Shown in pieces: positions 1-6,575 of a DNA stretch of 14,168 nucleotides. The notes below the pieces were generated by a model. It was not told the origin of the DNA. It made no database searches and saw only the letters and a program-made list of their open reading frames with translations. Positions within the stretch are counted from its first letter, which is position 1. Every line of letters begins with the position of its first letter. Source of the stretch: JBKHJZ01 sp046537875 (GTDB lineage: Bacteria; Actinomycetota; Acidimicrobiia; Acidimicrobiales; VFJN01); the NCBI GenBank assembly GCA_046537875.1, contig JBKHJZ010000077.1:1-14168 (forward strand), in the 5' to 3' direction. A program made the position numbers and the translations under genes.

Positions 1-1494
1 CAGCGTCCCCGGGAACGGCTCGCCCTCGCCGGCCCCGTCGCTCGCCACCACCACCCGCCCGTCGACGGGCACGGCGGCCGGCCGGTCGCCCATGTTGACC
101 GCCACGATGCGCTCGCCCGCCGCGTCCCAGCGCCGCCACGCGAGCACGTGGTCGGGCGAGTCGAGCCAGGCGAGCTCACCGAGCTGGAGAGCCGTCGACG
201 TGCGGCGGGCCGCCAGCAGGCGGCGGTACAGGTGGAGGATCGAGCCCTCGTCCGCCCGCTGCGCCGCCACGTTCCGGTGCGCCGCATCGGGGGGCCAGGG
301 AAGCCACTCGTCGGGCGAGAACCACCCGTGCCCGGGCTCGCCGGTCCAGGGGATCGGCGCCCGGCATCCGTCCCGACCACCCGGGTCCACCGCCCGCTCG
401 GGCGGCACGGCGGCGTCCTCGAGCCCGATCTCCTCGCCGGCGTAGAGCACGGGTGATCCCCGCAGCCCGAGCAGGATGAACGGCGCAGCACGGGCCCGTG
501 CCTCGGACCCGCCGTAGCGGGTGCGGTGCCGGGGGTTGTCGTGGTTGGACAGCACCCAGGTGGGCCAGGCACCCCGATCGTCGATGGCCCGCCGGGTCGC
601 GTCGATGCGGGCGCGCCAGTGCCGGGCGCTCCACGGGGCGAACATGGGCGGGAAGTTGAACGAGAGGTGCAGCTCGTCGCCGTGGCCGTAGTAGGTGGCC
701 ACCCGGTCGGTGTCGAGCAGGTACACCTCGCCGAGCAGCAGCCGGTCGCACGGGTAGGTGTCGACGAGGCGCCGCAGCTCACGCAGCCGGTCGTGGGTCT
801 GGGGCACGTCGTTGAGCGCCGAGTGCGGGATCGCTGCGATCTCGGCCGGGTCGTCCGGCAGTCCCGGCTCCTTGCCGAGGCAGTGGGCGACGTCGATGCG
901 GAATCCGTCGACGCCCCGGTCGAGCCAGAACCGGACGACGTCGTGCATCGCCCGGCGGACGGCCGGCGTCGACCAGTCGAGATCGGGCTGCGAGGGGAGG
1001 AACAGGTGCAGGTACCACTGGCCGGTCGCCTCGTCCCAAGTCCAGGCGGGCCCGTCGACGAACGCCGCCCGCCAGTTGTTGGGCGGCGTGTCCGGGGTGC
1101 CGTCGCGCCACACGTACCAGTCGCGGTGGGGGTCGTCGCGCGACGAGCGCGCGGCCTGGAACCACGGGTGCCGGTCGGAGGTGTGGTTGGCGACGAAGTC
1201 GACGAGCAGCTTCAGGCCGCGACCGTGGCAGGCCTCGAGCAGCCGGTCGAACGCGGCCAGGTCGCCGAAGCCGGGGTCGACGTCGCAGTGGTCGGACACG
1301 TCGTAGCCGAGGTCGTCCATCGGCGAGGGGTAGAAGGGGGAGAGCCAGACCGCGTCCGCGCCGAGCCACGACACGTGGTCGAGGTGGGCCTCGATGCCGG
1401 CCAGGTCACCGTGGGGCCGGCCCGGCGAGCCGACCGCGAACGATCGCGGGTAGATCTGGTAGAAGGCGGCCGACCGCCACCAGGGAGCCTCCAC
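1..1494 (-). CDS. GH13 alpha-glucosidase (maltase / oligo-1,6-glucosidase type), 3' end cut by the window
   Basis: Cytoplasmic glycoside hydrolase that releases glucose from alpha-glucosidic ends of short malto- or isomalto-oligosaccharides, by family. About 498 codons are readable without interruption. Usual family length is near 530, so only the last few dozen residues lie beyond the left edge. Numbering from a GTG at 1494 (VEAPWWRSAAFYQIYPRS): DFVANH at 99-104, GFRIDVAH with nucleophile Asp201, GEVY with acid/base Glu256, and LSNHD with transition-state Asp319. All four GH13 signatures and the catalytic triad are intact. No signal peptide is seen. No Shine-Dalgarno is visible, but TACGAT (1503-1508) lies 8 nt before the GTG, which suits a leaderless message; a GTG at 1524 is the alternative start. 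The gene is divergent from the small zinc-ribbon-like gene at 1648. Exact substrate (maltose, isomaltose, sucrose) cannot be told from sequence. Confidence 0.93.
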   Translation of the reverse strand, partial: MEAPWWRSAAFYQIYPRSFAVGSPGRPHGDLAGIEAHLDHVSWLGADAVWLSPFYPSPMDDLGYDVSDHCDVDPGFGDLAAFDRLLEACHGRGLKLLVDFVANHTSDRHPWFQAARSSRDDPHRDWYVWRDGTPDTPPNNWRAAFVDGPAWTWDEATGQWYLHLFLPSQPDLDWSTPAVRRAMHDVVRFWLDRGVDGFRIDVAHCLGKEPGLPDDPAEIAAIPHSALNDVPQTHDRLRELRRLVDTYPCDRLLLGEVYLLDTDRVATYYGHGDELHLSFNFPPMFAPWSARHWRARIDATRRAIDDRGAWPTWVLSNHDNPRHRTRYGGSEARARAAPFILLGLRGSPVLYAGEEIGLEDAAVPPERAVDPGGRDGCRAPIPWTGEPGHGWFSPDEWLPWPPDAAHRNVAAQRADEGSILHLYRRLLAARRTSTALQLGELAWLDSPDHVLAWRRWDAAGERIVAVNMGDRPAAVPVDGRVVVASDGAGEGEPFPGTL

Positions 1495-1502
1495 GGCGGG
1501 GG

Positions 1503-1508
1503 ATCGTA
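1503..1508 (-). promoter_or_regulatory. Candidate -10 element (TACGAT) of the alpha-glucosidase gene
   Basis: TACGAT reads toward the alpha-glucosidase and ends 8 nt before its GTG at 1494, so transcription would begin at or next to the start codon. No good -35 hexamer is seen at 16-18 nt upstream. Support is positional only. Confidence 0.35.
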
Positions 1509-1605
1509 GGGCCTGCGCCGACACCAGGGTGCGGACGTGGTAGGAAAGGGGTCGGAACGCGCCGGGTGGCGCCGCGGGGAACGTCGAGGCTGGTCCAACC
1601 GGCGA

Positions 1606-1611
1606 TACAAT
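1606..1611 (+). promoter_or_regulatory. Promoter of the small CX2C protein: -10 TACAAT
   Basis: TACAAT differs from the TATAAT consensus at one base and stands out in very GC-rich DNA. The expected start point (about 1618) leaves a leader of about 30 nt before the GTG at 1648. The -35 region (about 1583-1588) is poor. An imperfect inverted repeat, GCTGGT-CCA-ACCGGC (1589-1603), fills the spacer just upstream of the -10 and could be an operator; that part is inference. Confidence 0.5.
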
Positions 1612-1647
1612 GCCCGGCCGAACGCAACCTCACGTGGGAGCTGGCCC

Positions 1648-1833
1648 GTGAAGAAGGGTCGACATCGCCGATTCGAGGAGGCGCGCGCTCTCAAGCGCAG
1701 CAACGACCTCGACCTCTCCACAATCTTTGACCCGGCGGAAGCAGAGCCCTGCCCGGAGTGCGGCGCAGAGCCCGACAGCGAGCATGCCTCGTGGTGCATG
1801 TTCGACGCCGAGGCCGACGGCGACGAGTCCTGA
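1648..1833 (+). CDS. 61-aa protein with a C2HC metal-binding cluster, function unknown
   Basis: I do not recognise a named family. The N-terminus is strongly basic (KKGRHRRFEEARALKR at 2-17), followed by an acidic second half. Cys35, Cys38, His46 and Cys50 form CPECG...H...C (CX2CX7HX3C), a likely zinc site. Basic arm plus small zinc knuckle suggests nucleic-acid or ribosome/RNA-polymerase contact, which is inference. The GTG at 1648 is chosen because GGGAG (1636-1640) sits 7 nt upstream and the TACAAT promoter lies 37 nt upstream; an in-frame ATG at 1537 lies upstream of that promoter. The gene faces away from the alpha-glucosidase and runs toward the cysteine-rich gene ending at 1860. Third codon positions are G/C rich as in its neighbours. 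Confidence 0.75.
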   Translation: MKKGRHRRFEEARALKRSNDLDLSTIFDPAEAEPCPECGAEPDSEHASWCMFDAEADGDES

Positions 1834-1837
1834 CCCG

Positions 1838-1858
1838 GCGGGGTCCGCGTGACCCTGC
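1838..1858. terminator. Hairpin between convergent genes, probable two-way terminator
   Basis: Bases 1838-1845 pair with 1851-1858 (8 bp including one G-T), with a 5-nt loop cgcgt. The hairpin begins 5 nt after the plus-strand stop (1831-1833) and directly after the minus-strand stop (1860-1862), so it can end both transcripts. There is no T-tract, which is common in high-GC actinobacteria. Confidence 0.45.
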
Positions 1859-1859
1859 G

Positions 1860-2633
1860 TCAGACCGACCGGCGGGCACGCAGCACGGGGGCCCGGACCG
1901 CCCGGCCGGCCCCGTCGTGCGCCGGGTGGGGCGCGCGGCTCTCGATGTGCTCCACCAGCCGGTCGTAGGCCCACCGGCCCACCAGCTCGATCAGCTCGTC
2001 GCGCAGCTCGCGGTAGACGGGGCGGTCGCCGACGAAGGCGTCCGGCGCCTCGGTGCACCACCAGTGGAACTCGTACCCGCCCGCACCCCAGTCGCGCCGC
2101 TTCCACTCGCGGACCGTCGAGGTCACGTGCCCTCCGGCGTCGGTCTCCTCCACGAGGCGCAGCGGGAGCTGCCAGCAGACGTCGGGCTTCCAGTCGAGCG
2201 GGCGCTCGCCGGCCTCGAGCGCCGCCAGGTGCAGCGCGCAGCCCGCCCCACCGGTGAAGCCCGGCCGGTTCAGGAAGATGCAGGCCCCGCCCGTCAACCG
2301 CGTCAGCTGGGTGCCGCTCGCCGTGCGGCGGAGCGGACCGCCCCGCCGGCGGGCCAGCTTCCGGTGCTGCCACTGCTCGTCCGTCAGCCGCTCCGCTGCC
2401 GCCAGGACGGCGTCGGCGTCGCTGTCGTCGATCAGGTGGGCGCCGTAGCTGCAGCACCCCTGGGCCATCTCGGGTGCCGGCTCGGTGAGAACGCCCTGGC
2501 AGCCACGGCCGTAGATGCAGGTCCACGAGCTGGTGAGGAAGGTGACGTCGAACACCCACGTGCGGTACTCGTCGGGGGCGTCGAACGAGACCAGCTCGTG
2601 CAGGTCGCCGGGCGGGGAGTGGGGAGCGCCCAT
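1860..2633 (-). CDS. Conserved cysteine-rich protein, YkgJ/DUF3109-like putative metal-chelating fold
   Basis: 257 aa from the ATG at 2633. Eight cysteines fall in blocks: Cys39 and Cys45 (TCIYGRGC), Cys60-Cys61 (GCCSYG), Cys118 (GACIFLNRP), Cys132 (GCALHL), Cys153 (KPDVCWQLP) and Cys193 (WWCTEAP). The order of an early C...C, then CC, then G-C-x-F-L, C-x-L-H, and K-P-x-x-C-W-x-L-P resembles YkgJ/DUF3109 proteins, proposed to bind zinc or iron. Similar proteins are, as I recall, widespread in actinobacteria without an assigned role. There is no signal peptide, so it is cytoplasmic. An in-frame GTG at 2654 is the other possible start; GGTGAGG sits only 2 nt before the ATG and is awkwardly close as a ribosome site. 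It is divergent from the 66-aa gene at 2776. Enzymatic function is unknown. Confidence 0.85.
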   Translation of the reverse strand: MGAPHSPPGDLHELVSFDAPDEYRTWVFDVTFLTSSWTCIYGRGCQGVLTEPAPEMAQGCCSYGAHLIDDSDADAVLAAAERLTDEQWQHRKLARRRGGPLRRTASGTQLTRLTGGACIFLNRPGFTGGAGCALHLAALEAGERPLDWKPDVCWQLPLRLVEETDAGGHVTSTVREWKRRDWGAGGYEFHWWCTEAPDAFVGDRPVYRELRDELIELVGRWAYDRLVEHIESRAPHPAHDGAGRAVRAPVLRARRSV

Positions 2634-2699
2634 GTCCTCACCACGTTGGCACACGCGGCGCCCGGCCCGAGACCGTCGCAGCCCTCTGGCATGCTGTGC

Positions 2700-2750
2700 G
2701 CCCTGCGACCGGCCCCCGCGTGCGGTGCCGGTGGCCCCCGCCCTGCGACC
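2700..2750. repeat. 11-bp direct repeat GCCCTGCGACC, two copies 40 bp apart
   Basis: GCCCTGCGACC occurs at 2700-2710 and 2740-2750 in the 142-bp region between two divergent start codons. A second shared block, GGCCCCCG, occurs at 2711-2718 and 2733-2740. The 40-bp period is near four helical turns, which would suit paired protein-binding sites, but in such GC-rich DNA chance is also possible. I see no convincing -10/-35 pair here for either gene. Confidence 0.4.
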
Positions 2751-2775
2751 CGCGACGTCTCACCAGGAGTGCACC

Positions 2776-2976
2776 GTGGCCGGCGAGTTCGACGACATCC
2801 GCCACCGGCTCGAGGCCATCAGCGAGGAGCTGGCCGACCTGGCCATCCAGCGCCTCCGGGAGTCGATCGACGCCGGTGGGACGGAGCTGCCGGTGGACGA
2901 GCGCCGCCTCACGCGGGCCCGGCGTGCGGTCGACAAGGCGGTGGGCCTGCTGCACGAGCCCGACGACGCGGGGTGA
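2776..2976 (+). CDS. 66-aa helical protein, function unknown
   Basis: I do not recognise a family. The protein is charged and almost entirely helix-forming: an amphipathic helix at about 3-32 (DDIRHRLEAISEELADLAIQ) and a second at about 42-60 (DERRLTRARRAVDKAVGLL), joined by a Gly-rich turn. This looks like a two-helix hairpin or small coiled-coil partner. No cysteines, membrane segment or signal peptide. The GTG at 2776 is fixed by AGGAG at 2765-2769, 6 nt upstream. It is divergent from the cysteine-rich gene and convergent with the LOG gene, so it is probably transcribed alone. Codon use matches its neighbours. Confidence 0.75.
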   Translation: MAGEFDDIRHRLEAISEELADLAIQRLRESIDAGGTELPVDERRLTRARRAVDKAVGLLHEPDDAG

Positions 2977-2987
2977 GCACTGCGCCG

Positions 2988-3008
2988 ACCGGGCGTCACC
3001 ACGCCGGT
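2988..3008. terminator. Hairpin between convergent genes, possible two-way terminator
   Basis: ACC-(g)-GGCGT pairs with ACGCC-GGT around a CACC loop: 8 bp with a single-base bulge. It sits 12 nt after the plus-strand stop at 2976 and 14 nt after the LOG stop at 3022 on the other strand. No T-tract. Confidence 0.4.
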
Positions 3009-3021
3009 GGTGGGGGATGCC

Positions 3022-4077
3022 TCAGGTGGTGAGGTCGGCGCCGCCGGGCGCGAGCGGCTCCTCCAGCGGCGGGGCCGTGGCGAGGCTGTTCAGCGCCGAG
3101 ATCATCCGCCGGAACTCCCCGCCCTTGCGGACGTCGTAGCGGAGCACGATGCGCGGCAGGTGCAGCTCGTCGTCGTCGTTCACCTCGGGGGGCATCGGGT
3201 CGGTCCGGTCGATCGTGCCCGACCGGCACAGGCCGGCGAACTCCTCGTTGAGCCAGGCCATCTCGTCGTCGCTGGGCCCGGCCCGGAGGCGGATCACCAG
3301 GCGGTCGCCCACCCAGCGCAGCGACTGGTAGTTGCGCCAGAACCCCCGGATCACCGCGACCGCCTCGTCGACGGAGTCCGTGATCGTGAACAGGTTGGTG
3401 TCGTGGGGCGAGACCCAACCGGGTGCCACGAGCTCGTCGTGCAGGAACGCCTCCCACACCTTCCAGTAGGTCTGGCCGGGAACGTCGAGCAGGACCACCG
3501 GTGACGGCGTGGCCTTGCCGGTCTGGAGCAGTGTGAGCAGCTCCAGCGTCTCGTCGAGCGTGCCGAAGCCGCCGGGCAGCGACACGAAACCGCTCGACTG
3601 CTTCATCAGCATGAGCTTGCGGGTGAAGAAGTACTTCATGCTCACCAGGCGATCCGACCCGGCGAGCGCCTCGTTCACGCCCTCCTCGAAGGGCAGGCGG
3701 ATCGTCACGCCGAAGCTGCGGTCGGCTCCCGCCCCCTCGGTGGCGGCCGCCATGATCCCCGGGCCGGCGCCCGTGACCACCATCCACCCGGCGTCGGCCA
3801 GCGACGCCGCGAGCCGCCGGGCGTGCTCGTAGAGGGGGTCGGTGCGCAGGGTCCGGGCCGAGCCGAACACGGTGACCTTGCGCACGTGCTCGTAGGGGGA
3901 GAAGACCCGGAAGGCGGCCCGCATCTCCTTGAGGGCGTCGCGGGTGATCTTCAGGTCGAGCCGGTCGGCGTCGTCGCCGGCGAGGTCGTAGGCGGCTGCG
4001 AAGATGTCGGCGAGCACGTCGCGGTTGCGGGCGGCCCCGGCCTCGTCGAGAAGCTGGCGGATGAGCTCGCGATCCAT
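3022..4077 (-). CDS. LOG-family Rossmann nucleotide hydrolase (TIGR00730 type), long form
   Basis: By family, a phosphoribohydrolase that cleaves nucleoside 5'-monophosphates to base and ribose 5-phosphate (LOG/YgdH-like; formerly misnamed lysine decarboxylase). In 351 aa: FGSAR at 71-75, glycine-rich VTGAGPGIM at 101-109, the basic helix FFTRKLMLMK at 150-159, and the diagnostic PGGFGTLDE at 168-176 with the catalytic Glu. An N-terminal helical arm (1-65) and a C-terminal extension of about 100 residues (245-345) go beyond the 180-200 aa of plain LOG proteins. The ATG at 4077 lies 3 nt after the fbiC stop with no Shine-Dalgarno, so translation is probably coupled to fbiC. True substrate is unknown; a cytokinin role should not be assumed. 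Confidence 0.92.
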   Translation of the reverse strand: MDRELIRQLLDEAGAARNRDVLADIFAAAYDLAGDDADRLDLKITRDALKEMRAAFRVFSPYEHVRKVTVFGSARTLRTDPLYEHARRLAASLADAGWMVVTGAGPGIMAAATEGAGADRSFGVTIRLPFEEGVNEALAGSDRLVSMKYFFTRKLMLMKQSSGFVSLPGGFGTLDETLELLTLLQTGKATPSPVVLLDVPGQTYWKVWEAFLHDELVAPGWVSPHDTNLFTITDSVDEAVAVIRGFWRNYQSLRWVGDRLVIRLRAGPSDDEMAWLNEEFAGLCRSGTIDRTDPMPPEVNDDDELHLPRIVLRYDVRKGGEFRRMISALNSLATAPPLEEPLAPGGADLTT

Positions 4078-4080
4078 CGG

Positions 4081-6435
4081 CTACGCGACGGTTGCCGGTG
4101 CAACCGGCTCGTACAGCGTGGTGCGCTGGCGCAGCGTGCGCCCCAGGGGTGCGACGAGCGTGGCGAACGCCTCGGGCGTCATCGACTGGCCGTGGGTCGC
4201 ACCGGCGGCGCGCGAGATGTTCTCGTCCATGAGGGTCCCGCCCAGGTCGTTGCACCCGGACCGCAGCAGCTGCGCAGCACCGGCACCACCGATCTTCACC
4301 CACGAGAGCTGGATGTTGTCGATCAGGCCGCGGTACGCGATGCGGGCCACCGCGTGCACGAGGAGCACCTCGCGGAACGTGGGACCACGGCGCGCCCGGC
4401 GCTGGAGGTAGAGCGGTGCGGCCATGTGCACGAACGGCAGGCCGACGAACTCGGTGAACCCGCCGGTCTCGGCCTGGAGCGCCCGGGTGCGCAGGATGTG
4501 CCGAGCCCACGACCGGGGAGACTCCACCGCGCCGAACATCATCGTGACGTTCGACGCGAGCCCGAGCCCGTGGGCGACGCGATGGCACTCCAGCCACTCG
4601 TCCGTGGTGATCTTGTCGGGGCACAGGACCCGTCGCACGGGGTCGTCGAGGATCTCGGCCGCGGTCCCCGGCAGCGAGCGCAACCCGGCGTCCATCAGCC
4701 GCCGCAGGTAGGCCTCCAGCGGCTCGCCGAGCCGGCGGGCACCCTCGGTCACCTCCAGGGCGGTGAACCCGTGCACGTGGATGCCGGGAGCCGCCTGCTT
4801 CACGGCGCGGGCGACGTCGATGTAGTAGTCGCCGTCGAAGTCGGGGTGGATGCCGCCCTGCAGGCACACCTCGGTGGCCCCGAGCTCCCAGGCCTCGCGG
4901 GCACGCTCGGCGATGTCGTCCAGCGTCAGCAGGTACGGCGTGCCGCGGAGGTTGAGCGACAGCGGGCCCTTCGAGAACCCGCAGAAGCGGCACTTGAACG
5001 TGCACACGTTGGTGTAGTTGATGTTGCGGTTGCGCACGTACGTGACGACGTCGCCGACCGCCTCGCGGCGCAGGTCGTCGGCCACCTCGGCCACGGCCGC
5101 GACCTCGGGGCCCCGGGCGCCGAACAGCGCCACCAGCTCGTCCTCGCCGGGAACCTGGCCGGCCTGCACGCCGGCGAGCACCTCGGCCACCCGGCCGCTC
5201 GGCCGGGTCCCGGCCGTCGGGGGCGGCACGAGGGCGGGGGGCGTGGCCTCGGCGCCCGAGTACCAGGCGGTCGACCGCACGCCGGTGAGGCTCACCTCCG
5301 CCCCGGTGCCCGCGGCGCCCGCCGCGAGGGTCCGCTCCGGGAACACTGCGCCCGGGTCGTCACGGCCCAGGCCCTCGGCGTCGGCGCGATCCATCACCGG
5401 GAAAACAAGAGTGGGGTCGAGCCAGCGCTCGGCGTCGGCGACGACCTCCGGGTAGACGGTGAGGCGGGGCGCCAGGGCGAAGCCGCGGGCCTCGGTCTCC
5501 GCCCGCAGCCGGTCGAGCGCCGGCCAGGGCCGCTCGGGGTTGACGTGGTCGACGGTCACCGGGGACACGCCGCCCCAGTCGTCGATGCCGGCATCGAGCA
5601 GGACGCCGGCGTCGTCGGCGAGGTTCGGCGGCGCCTGGACGTGCACGTCCGGGGGGAGCACGAGCCGGGCGAGGGCGATGGCCTCGAGGTGCTCGCCGAC
5701 CGGGCACGGCGGCGCCGCGTGCATGGCCGTGCCCGGCTTGGGCAGGAAGTTCTGGACGATGACCTCCTGCACGTGGCCGTGCCGGCGGTGCGAGGCCGCG
5801 ATGGCCTCGAGGGCGGCCAGACGGTCCTCCCGCGACTCCCCGATGCCCACGAGGATCCCGGTGGTGAACGGGATGCCGAGGCGGCCGGCCGCCTCCAGGG
5901 TGGCGAGGCGCCGCTCCGGGGTCTTGTCGGGCGACCCGCGGTGGCACTCGAGGTCGGGGCGCACCGACTCCAGCATCATCCCCTGGCCCGGCGCGACCTG
6001 GCGGAGCAGCGCCAGATCGGCCTCACCCAGGGCCCCCGCGTTGGCGTGGGGGAGCAGTCCGGTCTCCTCCAGCACGCGGCGGCACATCTCGGCCAGGTAG
6101 TGCACGGTGGATGCGTAGCCGTGCTCGTCGAGCCAGGCGCGGGCGGCCGGGTAGCGGGCCTCGGGGTTCTCACCCAGGGTGAACAGCGCCTCGTGGCATC
6201 CGTGCCGCGCGCCGGCGCGGGCGATGGCGAGGACGTTCTCGGGCGGGAGGTAGGGGCTGTCGAGGCGGGCGGGGGGCCGGGCGAACGTGCAGTAGCCGCA
6301 CCGGTCGCGGCACAGCATGGTGAGCGGGATGAACACCTTGGGGGAGTAGGTGACCCGGGTGCCGGTCGTCGCGTCCCGCACGTGGCGGGCGCGTGCCAGG
6401 AGCTCGTCGGGGGGCAGATCGAGCAGGTGCTCCAT
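4081..6435 (-). CDS. fbiC: FbiC, FO synthase (fused CofG-CofH radical SAM enzyme) for coenzyme F420
   Basis: Makes 7,8-didemethyl-8-hydroxy-5-deazariboflavin (FO), the deazaflavin core of F420, from tyrosine and 5-amino-6-ribitylamino-uracil. It carries two radical SAM centres in 784 aa. The first half (CofG) has Cys42, Cys46 and Cys49 (CRDRCGYC). The second half (CofH) has Cys478, Cys482 and Cys485 (CTFKCRFC). A low-complexity Ala/Pro/Gly linker of about 390-430 joins them. Length is slightly below the roughly 856 aa of the mycobacterial enzyme. The ATG at 6435 is chosen because TAGTGT (6443-6448) ends 7 nt before it, suggesting a leaderless mRNA; a GTG at 6444 overlaps that element. The open frame continues upstream to about 7155, but only as an alternate frame of the hydrolase. 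It is coupled to the LOG gene 3 nt downstream. No other F420 gene lies in the window. Confidence 0.96.
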   Translation of the reverse strand: MEHLLDLPPDELLARARHVRDATTGTRVTYSPKVFIPLTMLCRDRCGYCTFARPPARLDSPYLPPENVLAIARAGARHGCHEALFTLGENPEARYPAARAWLDEHGYASTVHYLAEMCRRVLEETGLLPHANAGALGEADLALLRQVAPGQGMMLESVRPDLECHRGSPDKTPERRLATLEAAGRLGIPFTTGILVGIGESREDRLAALEAIAASHRRHGHVQEVIVQNFLPKPGTAMHAAPPCPVGEHLEAIALARLVLPPDVHVQAPPNLADDAGVLLDAGIDDWGGVSPVTVDHVNPERPWPALDRLRAETEARGFALAPRLTVYPEVVADAERWLDPTLVFPVMDRADAEGLGRDDPGAVFPERTLAAGAAGTGAEVSLTGVRSTAWYSGAEATPPALVPPPTAGTRPSGRVAEVLAGVQAGQVPGEDELVALFGARGPEVAAVAEVADDLRREAVGDVVTYVRNRNINYTNVCTFKCRFCGFSKGPLSLNLRGTPYLLTLDDIAERAREAWELGATEVCLQGGIHPDFDGDYYIDVARAVKQAAPGIHVHGFTALEVTEGARRLGEPLEAYLRRLMDAGLRSLPGTAAEILDDPVRRVLCPDKITTDEWLECHRVAHGLGLASNVTMMFGAVESPRSWARHILRTRALQAETGGFTEFVGLPFVHMAAPLYLQRRARRGPTFREVLLVHAVARIAYRGLIDNIQLSWVKIGGAGAAQLLRSGCNDLGGTLMDENISRAAGATHGQSMTPEAFATLVAPLGRTLRQRTTLYEPVAPATVA

Positions 6436-6442
6436 CTGGCGC

Positions 6443-6448
6443 ACACTA
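6443..6448 (-). promoter_or_regulatory. Candidate -10 element (TAGTGT) of the fbiC-LOG unit
   Basis: TAGTGT on the minus strand is followed by 7 nt and then the fbiC ATG, the spacing expected for a leaderless transcript. No convincing -35 is present. A strong hairpin upstream (6516-6557) separates this unit from the hydrolase, so a promoter is expected here. Confidence 0.4.
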
Positions 6449-6482
6449 CCGGCGGGCGGTGGCGGGCACGCCAGGGTCGGCG

Positions 6483-6501
6483 GAGGGACACAGGATCCCT
6501 C
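6483..6501. other. Small inverted repeat upstream of fbiC
   Basis: GAGGGA (6483-6488) and TCCCTC (6496-6501) are perfect complements around a 7-nt spacer. It lies about 35 bp upstream of the putative fbiC -10, near the -35 region or just above it. It could be an operator or a second weak terminator hairpin of the hydrolase transcript. Nothing distinguishes these. Confidence 0.3.
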
Positions 6502-6515
6502 GGGCGACGGAGGTG

Positions 6516-6557
6516 GGATCGGCGCCGGGGCGTGGCGGGTGTCCCCGGCGTCGATCC
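6516..6557 (-). terminator. Strong hairpin after the hydrolase-fold gene, probable terminator
   Basis: GGATCGGCGCCGGGG (6516-6530) is complementary to CCCCGGCGTCGATCC (6543-6557) at 14 of 15 positions around a 12-nt loop. In the minus-strand transcript this gives 8 bp and 6 bp split by one A-C mismatch. It starts 18 nt after the stop codon at 6576-6578. There is no T-tract, but stability alone suggests termination between the hydrolase and fbiC. Confidence 0.6.
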
Positions 6558-6575
6558 GGTGCCCCCGGCGCTCCG

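Noticed and set aside
526..1509. A 327-codon plus-strand open frame opposite the alpha-glucosidase
   Set aside because: Antisense shadow; the minus frame carries all GH13 catalytic motifs.
2690..2695. CATGCT as a -10 element for the 66-aa gene
   Set aside because: Only 3 of 6 consensus bases and no partner -35; it is also part of a near-palindromic gcatgc.
1758..3032. A 424-codon open frame on the plus strand over the cysteine-rich gene and the 66-aa gene
   Set aside because: Shadow frame: it crosses a convergent and a divergent junction and has a repetitive Arg/Pro/Ala composition.
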